This document shows positions 1 through 9,100 of a stretch of 13,776 nucleotides of DNA, in pieces. Location of the stretch: assembly GCA_026770585.1 (NCBI GenBank), contig MU647640.1, positions 41,440-55,215 on the forward strand. Direction: 5' to 3'. A model generated the notes under the pieces. The model was not told where the DNA came from and did no database searches. It saw nothing but the letters and a program-made list of their open reading frames with translations. Made by a program: the position numbers and the translations under genes. The DNA comes from Baffinella frigidus (lineage: Eukaryota > Cryptophyceae > Cryptomonadales > Baffinellaceae). Numbering within the stretch: the first letter of the stretch is position 1; each line of letters begins with the position of its first letter.

Positions 1-116
1 GGGTTTGGGGTTTGGGGTTTGGGGTTTAGGGTTCAGGGTTCAGGGTTCAGGGTTTGGGGTTTGGGGTTTGGGGTTTGGGGTTTGGGGTTTGGGGTTTGGG
101 GTTTGGGGTTTGGAGA

Positions 117-149
<33 letters not shown>

Positions 150-210
150 GTTGGTGGTATAGGGGTTAGGGTTTAGGGTTTAGGGGTTAGGGTTTAGGGT
201 TTCGGGGTTA
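1..210. repeat. Degenerate telomere-like tract (GGGTTTG/GGGTTTA)
   Basis: Tandem GGGTTTG, GGGTTCA, GGTTTTC and GGGTTTA units. The G-rich strand reads inward from the left edge, opposite to a true left chromosome end, so this is an interstitial tract. Confidence 0.8.
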
Positions 211-369
211 GGGGTCAGACCCGGCGCTGCAACCCCGGCGGCTCCCCACTCGGACTCCACTCCCCCCTCCCCCACCCAGCCTCCCCCGGGGCACCCCCCC
301 CCATACAGGAGCGACTTTCGCGGGGGAGCGTCACGGGATTGTTGGAGGTGATGGGCGGCAGCTCGAATG

Positions 370-645
370 AGGCGGCGACTGCTGGGGTTTGGGGGGTGGG
401 GTTTGAGGTTTTGGTGTTTGGGGTTTGGGGTGTGGGGTGTGGGGTGTGGGGTGTGGGGTATGGGGTTTGGGGTGTAGGGTGTGGGGTGTGGGGTTTGGGG
501 TCTGGGGTCTGGGGTTTGGGTTTTGGGGTTTAGGGTTCTTGGTTTAGGGTTTAGGGTTTAGGGTTTAGGGTTTGGGGCGTAGGGTTTGGGGAGTGGGGTT
601 AAGGGTTCAGGATTAGTAATTTGGGGTTTGGGGTTCAGAGTAAAC
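370..645. repeat. Second G-rich telomere-like/minisatellite tract
   Basis: GGGGTGTGGG, GGGTTTGG and GGGTTTA units. It opens all frames and yields spurious glycine-tryptophan-valine peptides. No gene is supported here or in the flanking 211-369. Confidence 0.8.
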
Positions 646-1170
646 CGGTGTGGGTAGGAGCGTCATCGGAGAGCTTTTCTTCCCACCCATCCTGCGTGTT
701 CCACCCTAAATTTCACACGGAGCAATTGTAAAAAGCAGTTTTTACAAAGCAATTGTAAAAAGAGCAATTGTAAAAAGCTCTCGTAGAGTCCCTCTCAGGG
801 ACTTTCGATCCACTTTTGGCGTGTATTCCCCCTGAAATCCGAGGAATTGACTTTTGCGATTGCTCCTCGTCTGATCCTGGGTGGTTGACACGTTGGGTAG
901 GACCACCAGCAACCCGTAGCAGCTTTTACCGGACCCTCCCAAGGATTCGGGTATTTGATTTAAAAAAATATCTTTCCTATGACCCTACGGTAGGAAACCC
1001 TAGGGACCTCGAATTGCTGACGGGAGATACCGGACAGATATGTCCGGTCTAGCTGAAAATTACTACAGTACCCGATCCGGTTAAAAGCTGCAGCGGGTTG
1101 CTGGTGGGAGCGTCATCGGAAAGCTTGTCTGCCCACCCGTCCTGCGTGTTTTCACACGTTTTCAAAAAAA
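646..1170. repeat. Non-coding stretch with direct repeats and small palindromes
   Basis: A block with GGAGCGTCATCGGARAGCTT and CCCACCCRTCCTGCGTGTT occurs at about 655-712 and again at 1107-1160. Between them lie four AGCAATTGTAAAAA-like units (721-780), one CCTACGGTAGG core (984-994) and an ACCGGACA/TGTCCGGT hairpin at 1029-1048. No gene is supported. Confidence 0.75.
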
Positions 1171-1227
1171 TGCAAACCAGAGACTCAGGGGTTTATGGTC
1201 TAGGGTCTAGGGCGATTCTTTGTGCAT

Positions 1228-1440
1228 GGTTTGTTACATGGCGAGCACGTTTCCCGGTACGTTGGTCGCTGTCTGCCAACGGGTTGCTGGTGGGTGGTAC
1301 CCAGTGTCTAGCTCGACAGAGGAACACGCAAGGCAGTCACGACCGACCGTCTGGCTTCGGCGTCCGCGTGACCGGTCACGCGGGCGGTTTGTTACATGGC
1401 GAGCACGTTTCCCGGTACGCTGGTCGCTGTCTGCCACGTT
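1228..1440. repeat. 50-bp direct repeat pair
   Basis: GTTTGTTACATGGCGAGCAC followed by GTTTCCCGGTACG and TGGTCGCTGTCTGCCA occurs at 1228-1278 and 1388-1436 with one or two differences. Forward ORFs crossing it show no recognisable protein. Confidence 0.85.
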
Positions 1441-1472
1441 GGCCTGGGCCAGAAAGATTCCTGAGATGCAAG

Positions 1473-1669
1473 CCACCCTGGAGGGGACTTGCGGCCAAAT
1501 CCCGAATAACCCTTTATCGCAAAAGTTGACATGATGTATACCACTAAAATACATATTAGACCTGTTTGTACCAGATCCATTCATCACGGGCACGCCACAA
1601 TGTGGCGTGTTCTCCAAGGGGGGTTGACTTAAGAATGCTCAAAATACCATAATGTTCCATCCAGGGTGG
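1473..1669. mobile_element. Inverted-repeat element, CCACCCTGGA family (copy 1)
   Basis: Ends CCACCCTGGA and TCCAGGGTGG are inverted, and the right side shares AAAATACC.TAATGTT with the copy at 11082-11218. No transposase is encoded, so this is MITE-like. The arms are more diverged than in copy 2. Confidence 0.6.
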
Positions 1670-2304
1670 GATCTGGGATCGAGACCGCGTCGGAGTTCCA
1701 ATCCTCGCAGTCGTGATGCGGATCCTCGTCGGAAACGGAGGGAAGCCGCGACTGATCCTCCGAGTCCACCTGTTTTTGGTTACGGGGGGGTGGGAATGGT
1801 GATGCCAAAATCCATCACCATTCTCACCCCCCCCCGTAAACCAAGTTCCAATCCTCGAAGTCGTGATGCGGATCCTCGTCGGAAACGGAGGGAAGCCGCT
1901 CCTCCAAGTCCTCCTCCGAGTCCACCTGCCAAAACCCATCACCATTCTCACCCCCCTCGTCGGAAACGGAGGGAAGCCGCTGCTCCAAGTCCTCCTCCGA
2001 GCCCACCTGCCAAAACCCATCACCATTGTCACCCCCCTCGTCAGAAACGGAGGGAAGCCGCTCCTCCAAGTCCTCCTCCGAGCCCACCTGCCAAAACCCA
2101 TCACCATTCTCACCCCCCCGTAACCAAAATTTGCCCCCAATTGGAAATGAAGAATTGAGATCAGCAGCGGACCTCGTCGTCGAGGAACTCCTCCGGCGAG
2201 CAATCGGCCGAGACGCCCTCCTCTGACATATTGCCGCCGCGCCCCGTCAATTGGTCAGGGCTACGGGTTTCGCCCTCTCCCGTTCTGATTGCACCCTCTG
2301 CCAT
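1629..2304 (-). CDS. Possible divergent gene for an acidic repeat protein (three exons, hypothetical)
   Basis: I propose exons 2304-2173, 2087-1842 and 1769-1629 on the minus strand, all phase 0, totalling 172 residues plus stop. The first starts MAEGAIRTGEGE and ends SPEEFLDDE before GTCCGC. The second, after TTGGCAG, holds three 27-residue repeats of the form GSEEDLEERLPSVSDE followed in the first two by GG(D/E)NGDGFWQV. The third, after AAACAG, starts VDSEDQSRLPSVSDED and ends WYFEHS-stop. The product would be hydrophilic, acidic and probably disordered; I recognise no family. Weak points: the repeat is conserved as DNA, so open frames could be accidental, and the last 41 bases of exon 3 lie inside an inverted-repeat element. 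Confidence 0.33.
1777..1843. repeat. Inverted repeat (hairpin) with C/G-rich arms
   Basis: TGGTTACGGGGGGGTG...AATGGTGATG pairs with CATCACCATT...CACCCCCCCCCGTAAACCA around a short AT loop. On the minus strand it fills nearly all of a proposed 72-nt intron (1841-1770). Confidence 0.85.
1844..2118. repeat. 81-bp tandem repeat array
   Basis: Units starting CTCGTCGGAAACGG recur at 1875, 1956 and 2037 with exactly 81-bp spacing, and a diverged fourth begins near 1722. Each ends in CCAAAACCCATCACCATT followed by a C run. Because 81 is a multiple of 3, several frames stay open through it, which explains overlapping spurious ORFs. On the minus strand each unit reads as an exon-like acidic segment preceded by TTTTGGCAG. 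Confidence 0.9.
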
Positions 2305-2351
2305 CAACGGGAACCACGCAGGGCTCTTCGGGAGAGCATTTGGGTCGTCGT

Positions 2352-2442
2352 TGGAGCCATTTTCTTCCACAAAATTGACTTTTGAAAACCATTTCGTTCA
2401 CAATTTGACTTTGGCATACCCCCCCTCCAGCCCTGCGTGGTG
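2352..2442. repeat. Dispersed repeat (GGAGCC.TT ... CCCTCCAGCCCTGCGTGG), copy 1
   Basis: TTGGAGCCATTTTCTT, two TTGACTTT motifs and TACCCCCCCTCCAGCCC then TGCGTGG recur at 6530-6650 with the same order. A third, partial hit (CTTGGAGCCATTTC) is near 7528. Confidence 0.7.
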
Positions 2443-2674
2443 CGAAAAAACGAGGCGGGCCGTTCCGGCATTCACTTCTTTCTTTATCAGGAATTGACTT
2501 CTGGCCAAAAGTCTACCCACGCCAGATTCTTCGAGGGAGTCGTTAAAAGTCAATACCAACCGCATGGAACTTGTTTCAAAAGTCACCACGCGTGTTCCTG
2601 ACTTTTTTAAAAAAGAACAGACACTCTGGCGTAGACGAATTGACTTTTGGCGCCAAAAGCGGAAAAGCATGGAA

Positions 2675-2682
2675 TTCTAGAA
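2675..2682. promoter_or_regulatory. Heat-shock-element-like site TTCTAGAA
   Basis: TTCnnGAA is the minimal inverted pair of nGAAn units bound by heat-shock factor. It lies about 200 bp before the Hsp110 start codon, where such a site would be expected. Only two units are perfect, and an 8-base match can occur by chance. No convincing TATA box was seen. Confidence 0.35.
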
Positions 2683-2881
2683 AACGAACGAACTCCCCCA
2701 CACCTCTCGTGTGGTCTAGTTCCGCTCCTCTCAGGTGCCACCCCGCCGCTCACACGCTCGCGTGCCTCGCTGTCCCACCCAAAATCCTCGTTGCACGCGT
2801 TCCGGAGCTGCAGCGCGTTTTCGGGCCAAGCTCTGGAGGGAATCGCTGTATTTGACCCTGGGTTTGCAGGTTTTCACTACG

Positions 2882-3105
2882 ATGGGTTTCCCGTGGGGTC
2901 TGGACTTCGGGAATCAGAACTGTGTGGTGGCCATTGCGCGCAAGGGCGGCATCGATGTTATCGACAACGAGGCGTCGTCCCGCAAGACCCCCTGCATGGT
3001 TGGCCTCGGCTCCAAGGAGCGCGCTGTCGGCGTAGCAGGCGCCGCCAAGATCAACTCCAACGTCAAGAACACCGCGACCGACCTCAAGCGCTTGATCGGC
3101 CGCAG
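2882..3105 (+). CDS. HSP110: Hsp110 exon 1 (start codon and N-terminal ATPase lobe)
   Basis: The start MGFPWGLDFG places the phosphate-1 loop at the distance from Met usual for the family. The frame is open further upstream, but nothing family-like is encoded there, so the ATG at 2882 is chosen. The exon encodes 74 codons plus two bases of the next, covering IARKGGIDVIDNEASSRKTP and the KINSNVKNTATDLKRLIGR segment. It ends CGCAG before a GC donor (GCAAAC); AG plus the first G of exon 2 restores an Arg codon. Confidence 0.9.
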
Positions 3106-6100
3106 GCAAACCCCCTTTCCAAACACCAGCCAGTGGTCTGTAACACTCGTCGCTTTTCGCCTCCCCCCCCCGCTCCCGCCACCGAGGACCCAGCGTCTGT
3201 TCGCGCGACTGAAGGGATCGCGCGGGGAGAAAAGACGCTGGGTGCCGAAAAGAACGCCCTCGGCGTGCTTCTCCTCGCGCGCGCAGCCCGTCTTGCGCAG
3301 ACGCTCGGTGCTCGGTAGCGGGAGCGGGGGGGCAGGTGGGCCGAAGCGGGCGCCAGTCTCCCCACGCGAGCAGCCCGTCGCGTCAAGACGGGCTGCTCGC
3401 TTCTCCTCGCGCATCTCCTCTTGCTGACGGTGCGCGCGACACACAGGTGGGCGGAAACGGACGTGCAGGATGACATAAAGAACGCGCCGTATCGCATCAC
3501 GGAAGCGCCTGACGGGGGCATCCTGATCAACCTCCCGTAGACCCCCCCCCCCAACCTCCCTCCCCTTCCACCCGAACCATGAACCCAGGGATGATGCTGG
3601 GCGGGGCAGCCATAGCCGGGGCCAGCCTGTGCGGCACGAGGACGCCGGGGCGACGGGTGCCTGGCTAGGCAGGGCGCGCAGGAGGCGCGAGCGCCGCGGG
3701 CCACTCGGGGCGGGATATGTGCGTTGCTTCAAGGGTCTTGCGAGGGCCTGTCCTGTTGCATGTTCACGGGTTCCTGTATCCTGGGTGTTCACGGGTTCCT
3801 ACATCCTCACACAAGAACTCGCCACCCTCCTAGTACCACCCTAGCGCCCTAGGAACAGGCCTGCTGTAGGCTCCTACGGGAGTGAGGGTACTGGGGGTGG
3901 ACACGACCTTGTGGATGTGATCACGTGGCGTGTGCTGGCGGGAGGGAGGTACATCGAGGGAGGCTAGCAGATCAACACCACACGCCCCCTTCCTCGACAC
4001 TGCACGCCCCCTCAACTCCCCCCAACTCGACACTGCACGCCGCTTCCACGAGCGGCGGCGCGCATATCAACACTACCCCCCCCCCCCTAACTCGACATTG
4101 TACGCCGTGTTTGCAGGTACGAGAAAGACGGGCAGGCGGTGGAGGTGCAGGGGTTCACACCCGAGCAGCTGCTGGCCATGCTCTTTGTCAACCTCAAGGC
4201 CACCGGTCTGCCGCCCAACCCTCTGTTTCGTGTCGTTGGGGGGATGATGCGGGCAGGCGGATATGCAGGGGTTTAGGGGCTGGGGTCTACGGTGTCGGGT
4301 TTAGGTGCTCAGACGCTACTGGGTGAGTGGTCGGGTGTATGTGTAGAAGGGACGGGGCAGGTTGTGCACTGAAAGGGGGATGTTGAGGTGCGACTGTCCT
4401 GGTGTACCAGTCCGTGGGTGCATGGTCATGCACCAGGCGCTTAGGCCATCATGCACCAGGCCCACGCTGTCTAGATAGGCCGGAGGCTTCCTTTTGCTTT
4501 CAGAGGGGGGCGCTTCCTAGCTCTGCCTCACTCGGGTTGACCGACTATTCTCAAGTTGACATGCTGGGTGTGTGCTACAAATCCGTCAACTTTGGAGCGG
4601 AAAAGAGCCCGGGCTCACCAGATTGGTGAGACCAAATAGACTTGAGACAGAGCTAGGAGGTCCCGGAGGGGGGGTGGGGAGGGGTGCGCCCGGCTATAGC
4701 TGATAGGCCCGCCTCGGGACAACAGGCCCGCCTCGGGATAGATGGGCCCGCCTCGGGATAGATGGGCCCGCCTCGAGACAGATAGGCCCGCCTCGGGAGC
4801 CTTCCCCCTCGGGACAGATGGGCGCGAGGAGGTCATCTGAAAAGCTAACGCCAGCGAGGTACTTAGAGCCTACGGGTTGCCTACGGTAGGAGACCCGCTC
4901 CTACGACTTTGAAAGACCTTGGTTTTAAACGTCGTAGGAGGAGGGGGGGTTCCTACCGTAGGCTAAGGGGTCCGCTGGCGTTAGCTTATGGCATTAGAGG
5001 GTCATGCATCCAGAGGCATCCTGACCACACGAGGCTGCCCCCGCACCCTTTTTACATGTCGATTGTAGGCGGTGTGTACGGAGTTGGTCACGTGTCCGCC
5101 CGGAAAGCGGGCGGGCACGTGACCGCCCCGGGGCCTCGAGCCTGGCTCTGGATGTACAGGGGTACCTCGCTCATATGAAACCGCCCCCCCCCTAGGACCC
5201 TACGGTAGGACCATGCCTCGGGCCCTGTGATAGTCGTAGGGGGGTGGCGGTTTGTTATGAGCGAGGTACCCCTGTACGGCCCTCATGCGCGGGACTCGTC
5301 CCGTGTAGGAATAGCCAGAGTGACTTTACACGGAGTGACTTTACACGGAGTGACTTGACACGCAGTGGCTTTACACGCAGTGGTTTTACAAGGCTACGCG
5401 TCCTCGCTCTGCCTCCCCTCGCTCGGGAAAGCCCTGTCTAATCAGCGGTAAGAGAGAACACGAAACCATCTCCCTCGAGCACACCTGTCACACCCTGAAT
5501 CCTGAAGCGTGTTGGTGTTAGCCCTGCTGTTAGCGTTTCCCTCACCCTAAACCCCTAACCCCAACACCCGAAACGCAGCGGAGAGCCACGCCAAGTCGCC
5601 GTCGCCGCACTGCGAAATCTCGATCTCCCTCGAGCATACCGCTCACACCCTGACTCCTGAACCGCGTTGGCGCTAAACCCTGAAAACCCGAACCGCAGCG
5701 GAGAGCCACAACAAGTCGCCGTCGCCGGACTGCGTGGTCTCGGTCCCCTGCTGGTTCACCGACGCCCAGCGCCGCGCGACCCTCGACGCCGCCAACATCG
5801 CGGGCATCAAGGTCAGCCTACCACTTGGCAGCCACCGCGGGATACAGTCCATCTAAACTATTTGTACTAGATGGACTGTATCCCTCGCGGGATACAGTCC
5901 ATCTAAACTATTTGTACTGCACGGATACAGTCCATCTAAACTATTTGTACTAGAATCGTATCCGTTGCCCTGGAACCTGACCGGAATTCCACCGGTACCC
6001 CCGACGCCGCGAACATCGCGGGCATCAAGGTCAGCCTACCTTCTTCTTCTTTATTACCCTCACATGGTGTGCACCAAGGAGACCTCGAGAGAGGCCCCCC

Positions 6101-9100
6101 AGCCTTTTGAAAAGTGATCAACTTAATACGACTCTAATACCGCGATGTGGCGGGCGGCCCATTAACAGACATCCTAAGACCGTCCTAGGGTAACACACCC
6201 TCCAGCGCCCGGCATTTCTAATCACAACAGGCCCCGCAACGTGCGGGGGCCCAGCTACGACACTCGTGCCTACCACTTGGCAGCCACCGCGGGCTGCACG
6301 GATACAGTCCATCTAAAATGTGTGTACTAGAATCTTATCCGGTGCCCTGGAACCTAACCGGAATTTCACCGCGGCCCTCGACGCCGCCAACATCGCGGGC
6401 ATCAAGGTCAGCCTGCTCCCCATCAAAAGTGGAACCCGGGCGATTTCTAACTAGTGGTCAAACTTTTCCCTGACGCCTTTGGTCCACTCCAGACCCTTGG
6501 GTGGGGTATTCCGTGCTCGTTCTTGGAGCCGTTTGCTCGTTCTTGGAGCCGTTTGCTCGTTCTTGGAGCCGTTCTAAAAAAATGACTTTTGAGAAAGTTT
6601 TCCCGTCAAAAATGACTTTTGAATACCCCCCCCTCCAGCCCTGCGTGGCAGACCTCCGAAATGCCCTTCTTCCTGCTCCCCATCAGGGAAAGTCTATTTG
6701 GGCTCTCTAATGTGGCGAGCCCGGGCTCTTGCCCGCTGTGAAGTTGAGAGATTTGTTCCGCGGACCCAGCATACCAACTTGAGAACAGTCGGTTAACCCG
6801 AGTGAGGCAGAGCCTCACTCGGAGATAGTACAGGGGTACCTCGCTCATAAGAAAACGCCCCCCCCCCCCCAGGATCACCATAAGGCCCTAGGCATAGGCC
6901 TACGGTAGGATCCTAGGGAGGGGGTGGTTTCTTATGAGCGAGGTACCCCTGTCCACGGAAGGGGGGCGTCTCGTACGCGACGCAACTCTGGGGATAAACC
7001 CCATGTTAATAGGGTAACGGCCTGAAAATGGGGTAGTTGGGCCTACGGGATTTCCTAGGACCTCCTACCGTAGGCCGAGACTTTTTGGTCCTAGGATCCC
7101 TCGGCCTACGGTAGGAGGTCCTAGGCAATACCGTATGCCTAACTACCCCATTTTCAGGCCGTTAGCCTATGAATGTAGGCATGACCGGAGTGGCGCTCAG
7201 AGACGGCGGCGTCGTGTGGTTTTCGTGACCAGGTGACCAGCTTCTCTGCACACCGCCCGGGAGTGAACGTACAAACACACCCTCCCCAACCCCTCCCTAA
7301 CCCCTCCCGAACCCACCCTCTCTTCACCCTCCCCACACCCTCCCTGGGCCCTCCCTAACCCACCCTCTCTTCACCCTCCCCACACCCTCCCTGCGCCCTC
7401 CCTAACCCACCCTCTCTGAACCGCACCCAGGGTCCCTGGGAGTGCTCCCTGCGAACACCCACGCGCGCTGACCCTCCAGGACCCCGACTCCGATCGCGCG
7501 TTACTACGGGGGAGAGCTAGGCGGGATCTTGGAGCCATTTCAAACATATCTTGCGGTTACTTTTCCGTCAACGTCAATTATTTGTGGGTATTTCCGGCAA
7601 CTTTTGCCGATTTCAAGGGGATATAATAGATAGACGCAGGGCGTAAAATCACATGTAGCTCTCCCGCGTAGTACCCCAAAAGTCACCAGATCGCGCTACT
7701 TTACAAGACGCTGACTCACGATTGGACCAAACCGCCGATTTTAGATTTTAAATTTACCCTTGGCCCGCAGGTGCTGCGGCTGCTCTCGGAGAGAGCAGCC
7801 CCCTAGGACTTCCGTAGGACCCCAGGCATGGACCTACTGTAGGGACCTAGGGGGGGGCATCTATCCCGAGGCGGGCCCATCAGCTCTAGAGTGGCTCTCA
7901 CGCGCGCTGACCCGCAGGTGCTGCGGCTGCTCTCGGAGACGGCGGCGACCGCGCTGTGCTGGGGCCTGCCCAAGTCGATGGAGTTCCCGGTAATCCCTAA
8001 CCCTGCTTCAACCCTCTCTGCACCCTCCCCACACCCTCCCCACACCCTCCCCACACCCTCCCCACACCCTCCCCACACCCTCCCCACACCCTCCCCACAC
8101 CCTCCCCACACCCTCCCCACACCCTCCCTGAGCCCCACCTGCACCACCCTCTCGAGACGGCTCGATGGCGCTGTGCTGGGGCGTGCCCAAGTCGATGGAG
8201 TTCCCAGTACCCACCCTCTCTCAACGCCCCCCTGCTTAAACCCTCTCTGAACCCTCCCCACACCCTCCCCAAACCCTCCCTGAGCCCTCCCCAACCCACC
8301 CTCTCTGAACCCTCCCCAAACCCTCTCTGAGCTCTACCTCAACCTGCTTAAACCCTCTCTGAAGCCTCCCCAAACCCTCCCTGAGCCCTACCTGAACCCT
8401 GGACCCTGAATCATACACCGTCAACTCCGAACCCTAAACCTTGAAGCCTCGCACACCCTCCCTAACCCCCTCCCTGAACCCTCCCTAAACCCTCCCTAAA
8501 CCCTGGACCCTAAACCTTGCACCGTAAACTCTAAACCCTGAATCCTGAACCCGGAACCCCAAACCTTACACCCGGAACTCTGAACCCCAAACACTGAACA
8601 CTGAACACTGAACACTGAACACTGAACACTGAACCCTAAACCCACGAATCCTGCATCCTGAATCCCAAACTCTGAACCCGAAACCCGCACGCAGGAGGAC
8701 ACGGCGCCGCCCAAGCACTGCCTCTTCTTCGACATGGGCCACTCCACCACCCAGGTGCCCTGCACCCTCAACCCTCAACCCTCAACTCTCAACCCTGATT
8801 CCTCAACCCTCAACCCTGATTCCTCAACCCTCAATCCTGATTCCTGAACCCTCAACCCTCAACCCTGATTCCTGAACCCTCAACCCTCAACCCTCAACCC
8901 TCAACCCTGATTCCTGATTCCTGAACCCTGGACCCGGAACCCTGCACCCTGCACCCTGATTCCTGGACCCGAAACCCGAAACCCGAAACCCGAAACCGCC
9001 GCCCAAGCACTGCCTCTTCTTCGGCATGGGCCACTCCACCACCCAGGTGCCTCCCTTTTAAATTCAACAAAGTTGACCTTTTGTGAGTCTCAGGGCTCAT

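Larger units (their letters stand above)
2305..2881. other. Intergenic region upstream of the Hsp110 start
   Basis: It contains a dispersed-repeat block (2352-2442) shared with 6530-6650, several TTGACTTYTG motifs (near 2374, 2494 and 2640) and the TTCTAGAA site. A TTTGCAG shortly before the ATG could be a 5'UTR acceptor but has no supporting evidence. No other gene is seen. Confidence 0.55.
4206..5698 (+). other. Hsp110 intron 3
   Basis: 1493 bp carrying, in order: a GGTGCATG/CATGCACC hairpin (4417-4434), a 40-bp mini-element (4553-4592), a cluster of GGCCCGCCTCGGGATAGAT units (about 4690-4830), two inverted-repeat elements (4844-4985, 5154-5277), a 17-bp-arm hairpin (5086-5124), five 15-bp units (5318-5392) and a copy of the exon 4 start (5579-5614). 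Confidence 0.75.
5812..7917 (+). other. Hsp110 intron 4 (largest)
   Basis: 2106 bp. In order: GGGATACAGTCCATCTA hairpin and repeats, two copies of the exon 4 end, a dispersed repeat (6512-6650), an inverted mini-element, an ACAGGGG element, the TAACGG element, CCCTCC tandem repeats (7275-7425), a fourth inverted-repeat element and a copy of the exon 5 start. Confidence 0.75.
7990..8694 (+). other. Hsp110 intron 5
   Basis: 705 bp: an 11-bp CACCCTCCCCA array (8021-8129), a copy of the exon 5 end, CCCTCCC repeats, then telomere-like ACCCTGA/ACCCTAA units and GAACACT units up to the acceptor. Confidence 0.8.

Noticed and set aside
1-210. A chromosome end (telomere)
   Set aside because: At a left end the top strand should be C-rich (CCCTAAA); here it is G-rich and degenerate, and similar tracts occur internally in both orientations.
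339-533. Glycine/tryptophan/valine-rich small protein
   Set aside because: It is only the translation of GGGGTGTGG-type repeats and is open because the repeat lacks stops.
1098-1529. 143-residue forward ORF
   Set aside because: It spans a 50-bp direct repeat, so it contains the same segment read in different frames, and nothing recognisable.
1844-2118. CRISPR array
   Set aside because: The 81-bp units are contiguous with no unique spacers, and the DNA is eukaryotic.
2863-2881. 5'UTR intron ending TTTGCAG before the start codon
   Set aside because: No upstream exon or donor can be supported from sequence alone.
2882-3105. Canonical Hsp70 or bacterial DnaK
   Set aside because: GLDFGNQ and DMGHS replace the T-T and DLGGGT signatures, and the gene is split by introns.
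2914-3792. 292-residue minus-strand ORF
   Set aside because: Antisense to exons 1-2 and intron 1 in GC-rich DNA; its sequence shows no domain and the sense strand is clearly coding.
7803-8299. Overlapping minus-strand Gly/Arg-rich ORFs
   Set aside because: They translate the 11-bp CACCCTCCCCA array and antisense of exon 5; no start context or family resemblance.
8997-9046. The second exon 6 copy as the true exon
   Set aside because: It lacks an acceptor and the first codons and has lost the motif Asp; the upstream copy joins in phase.
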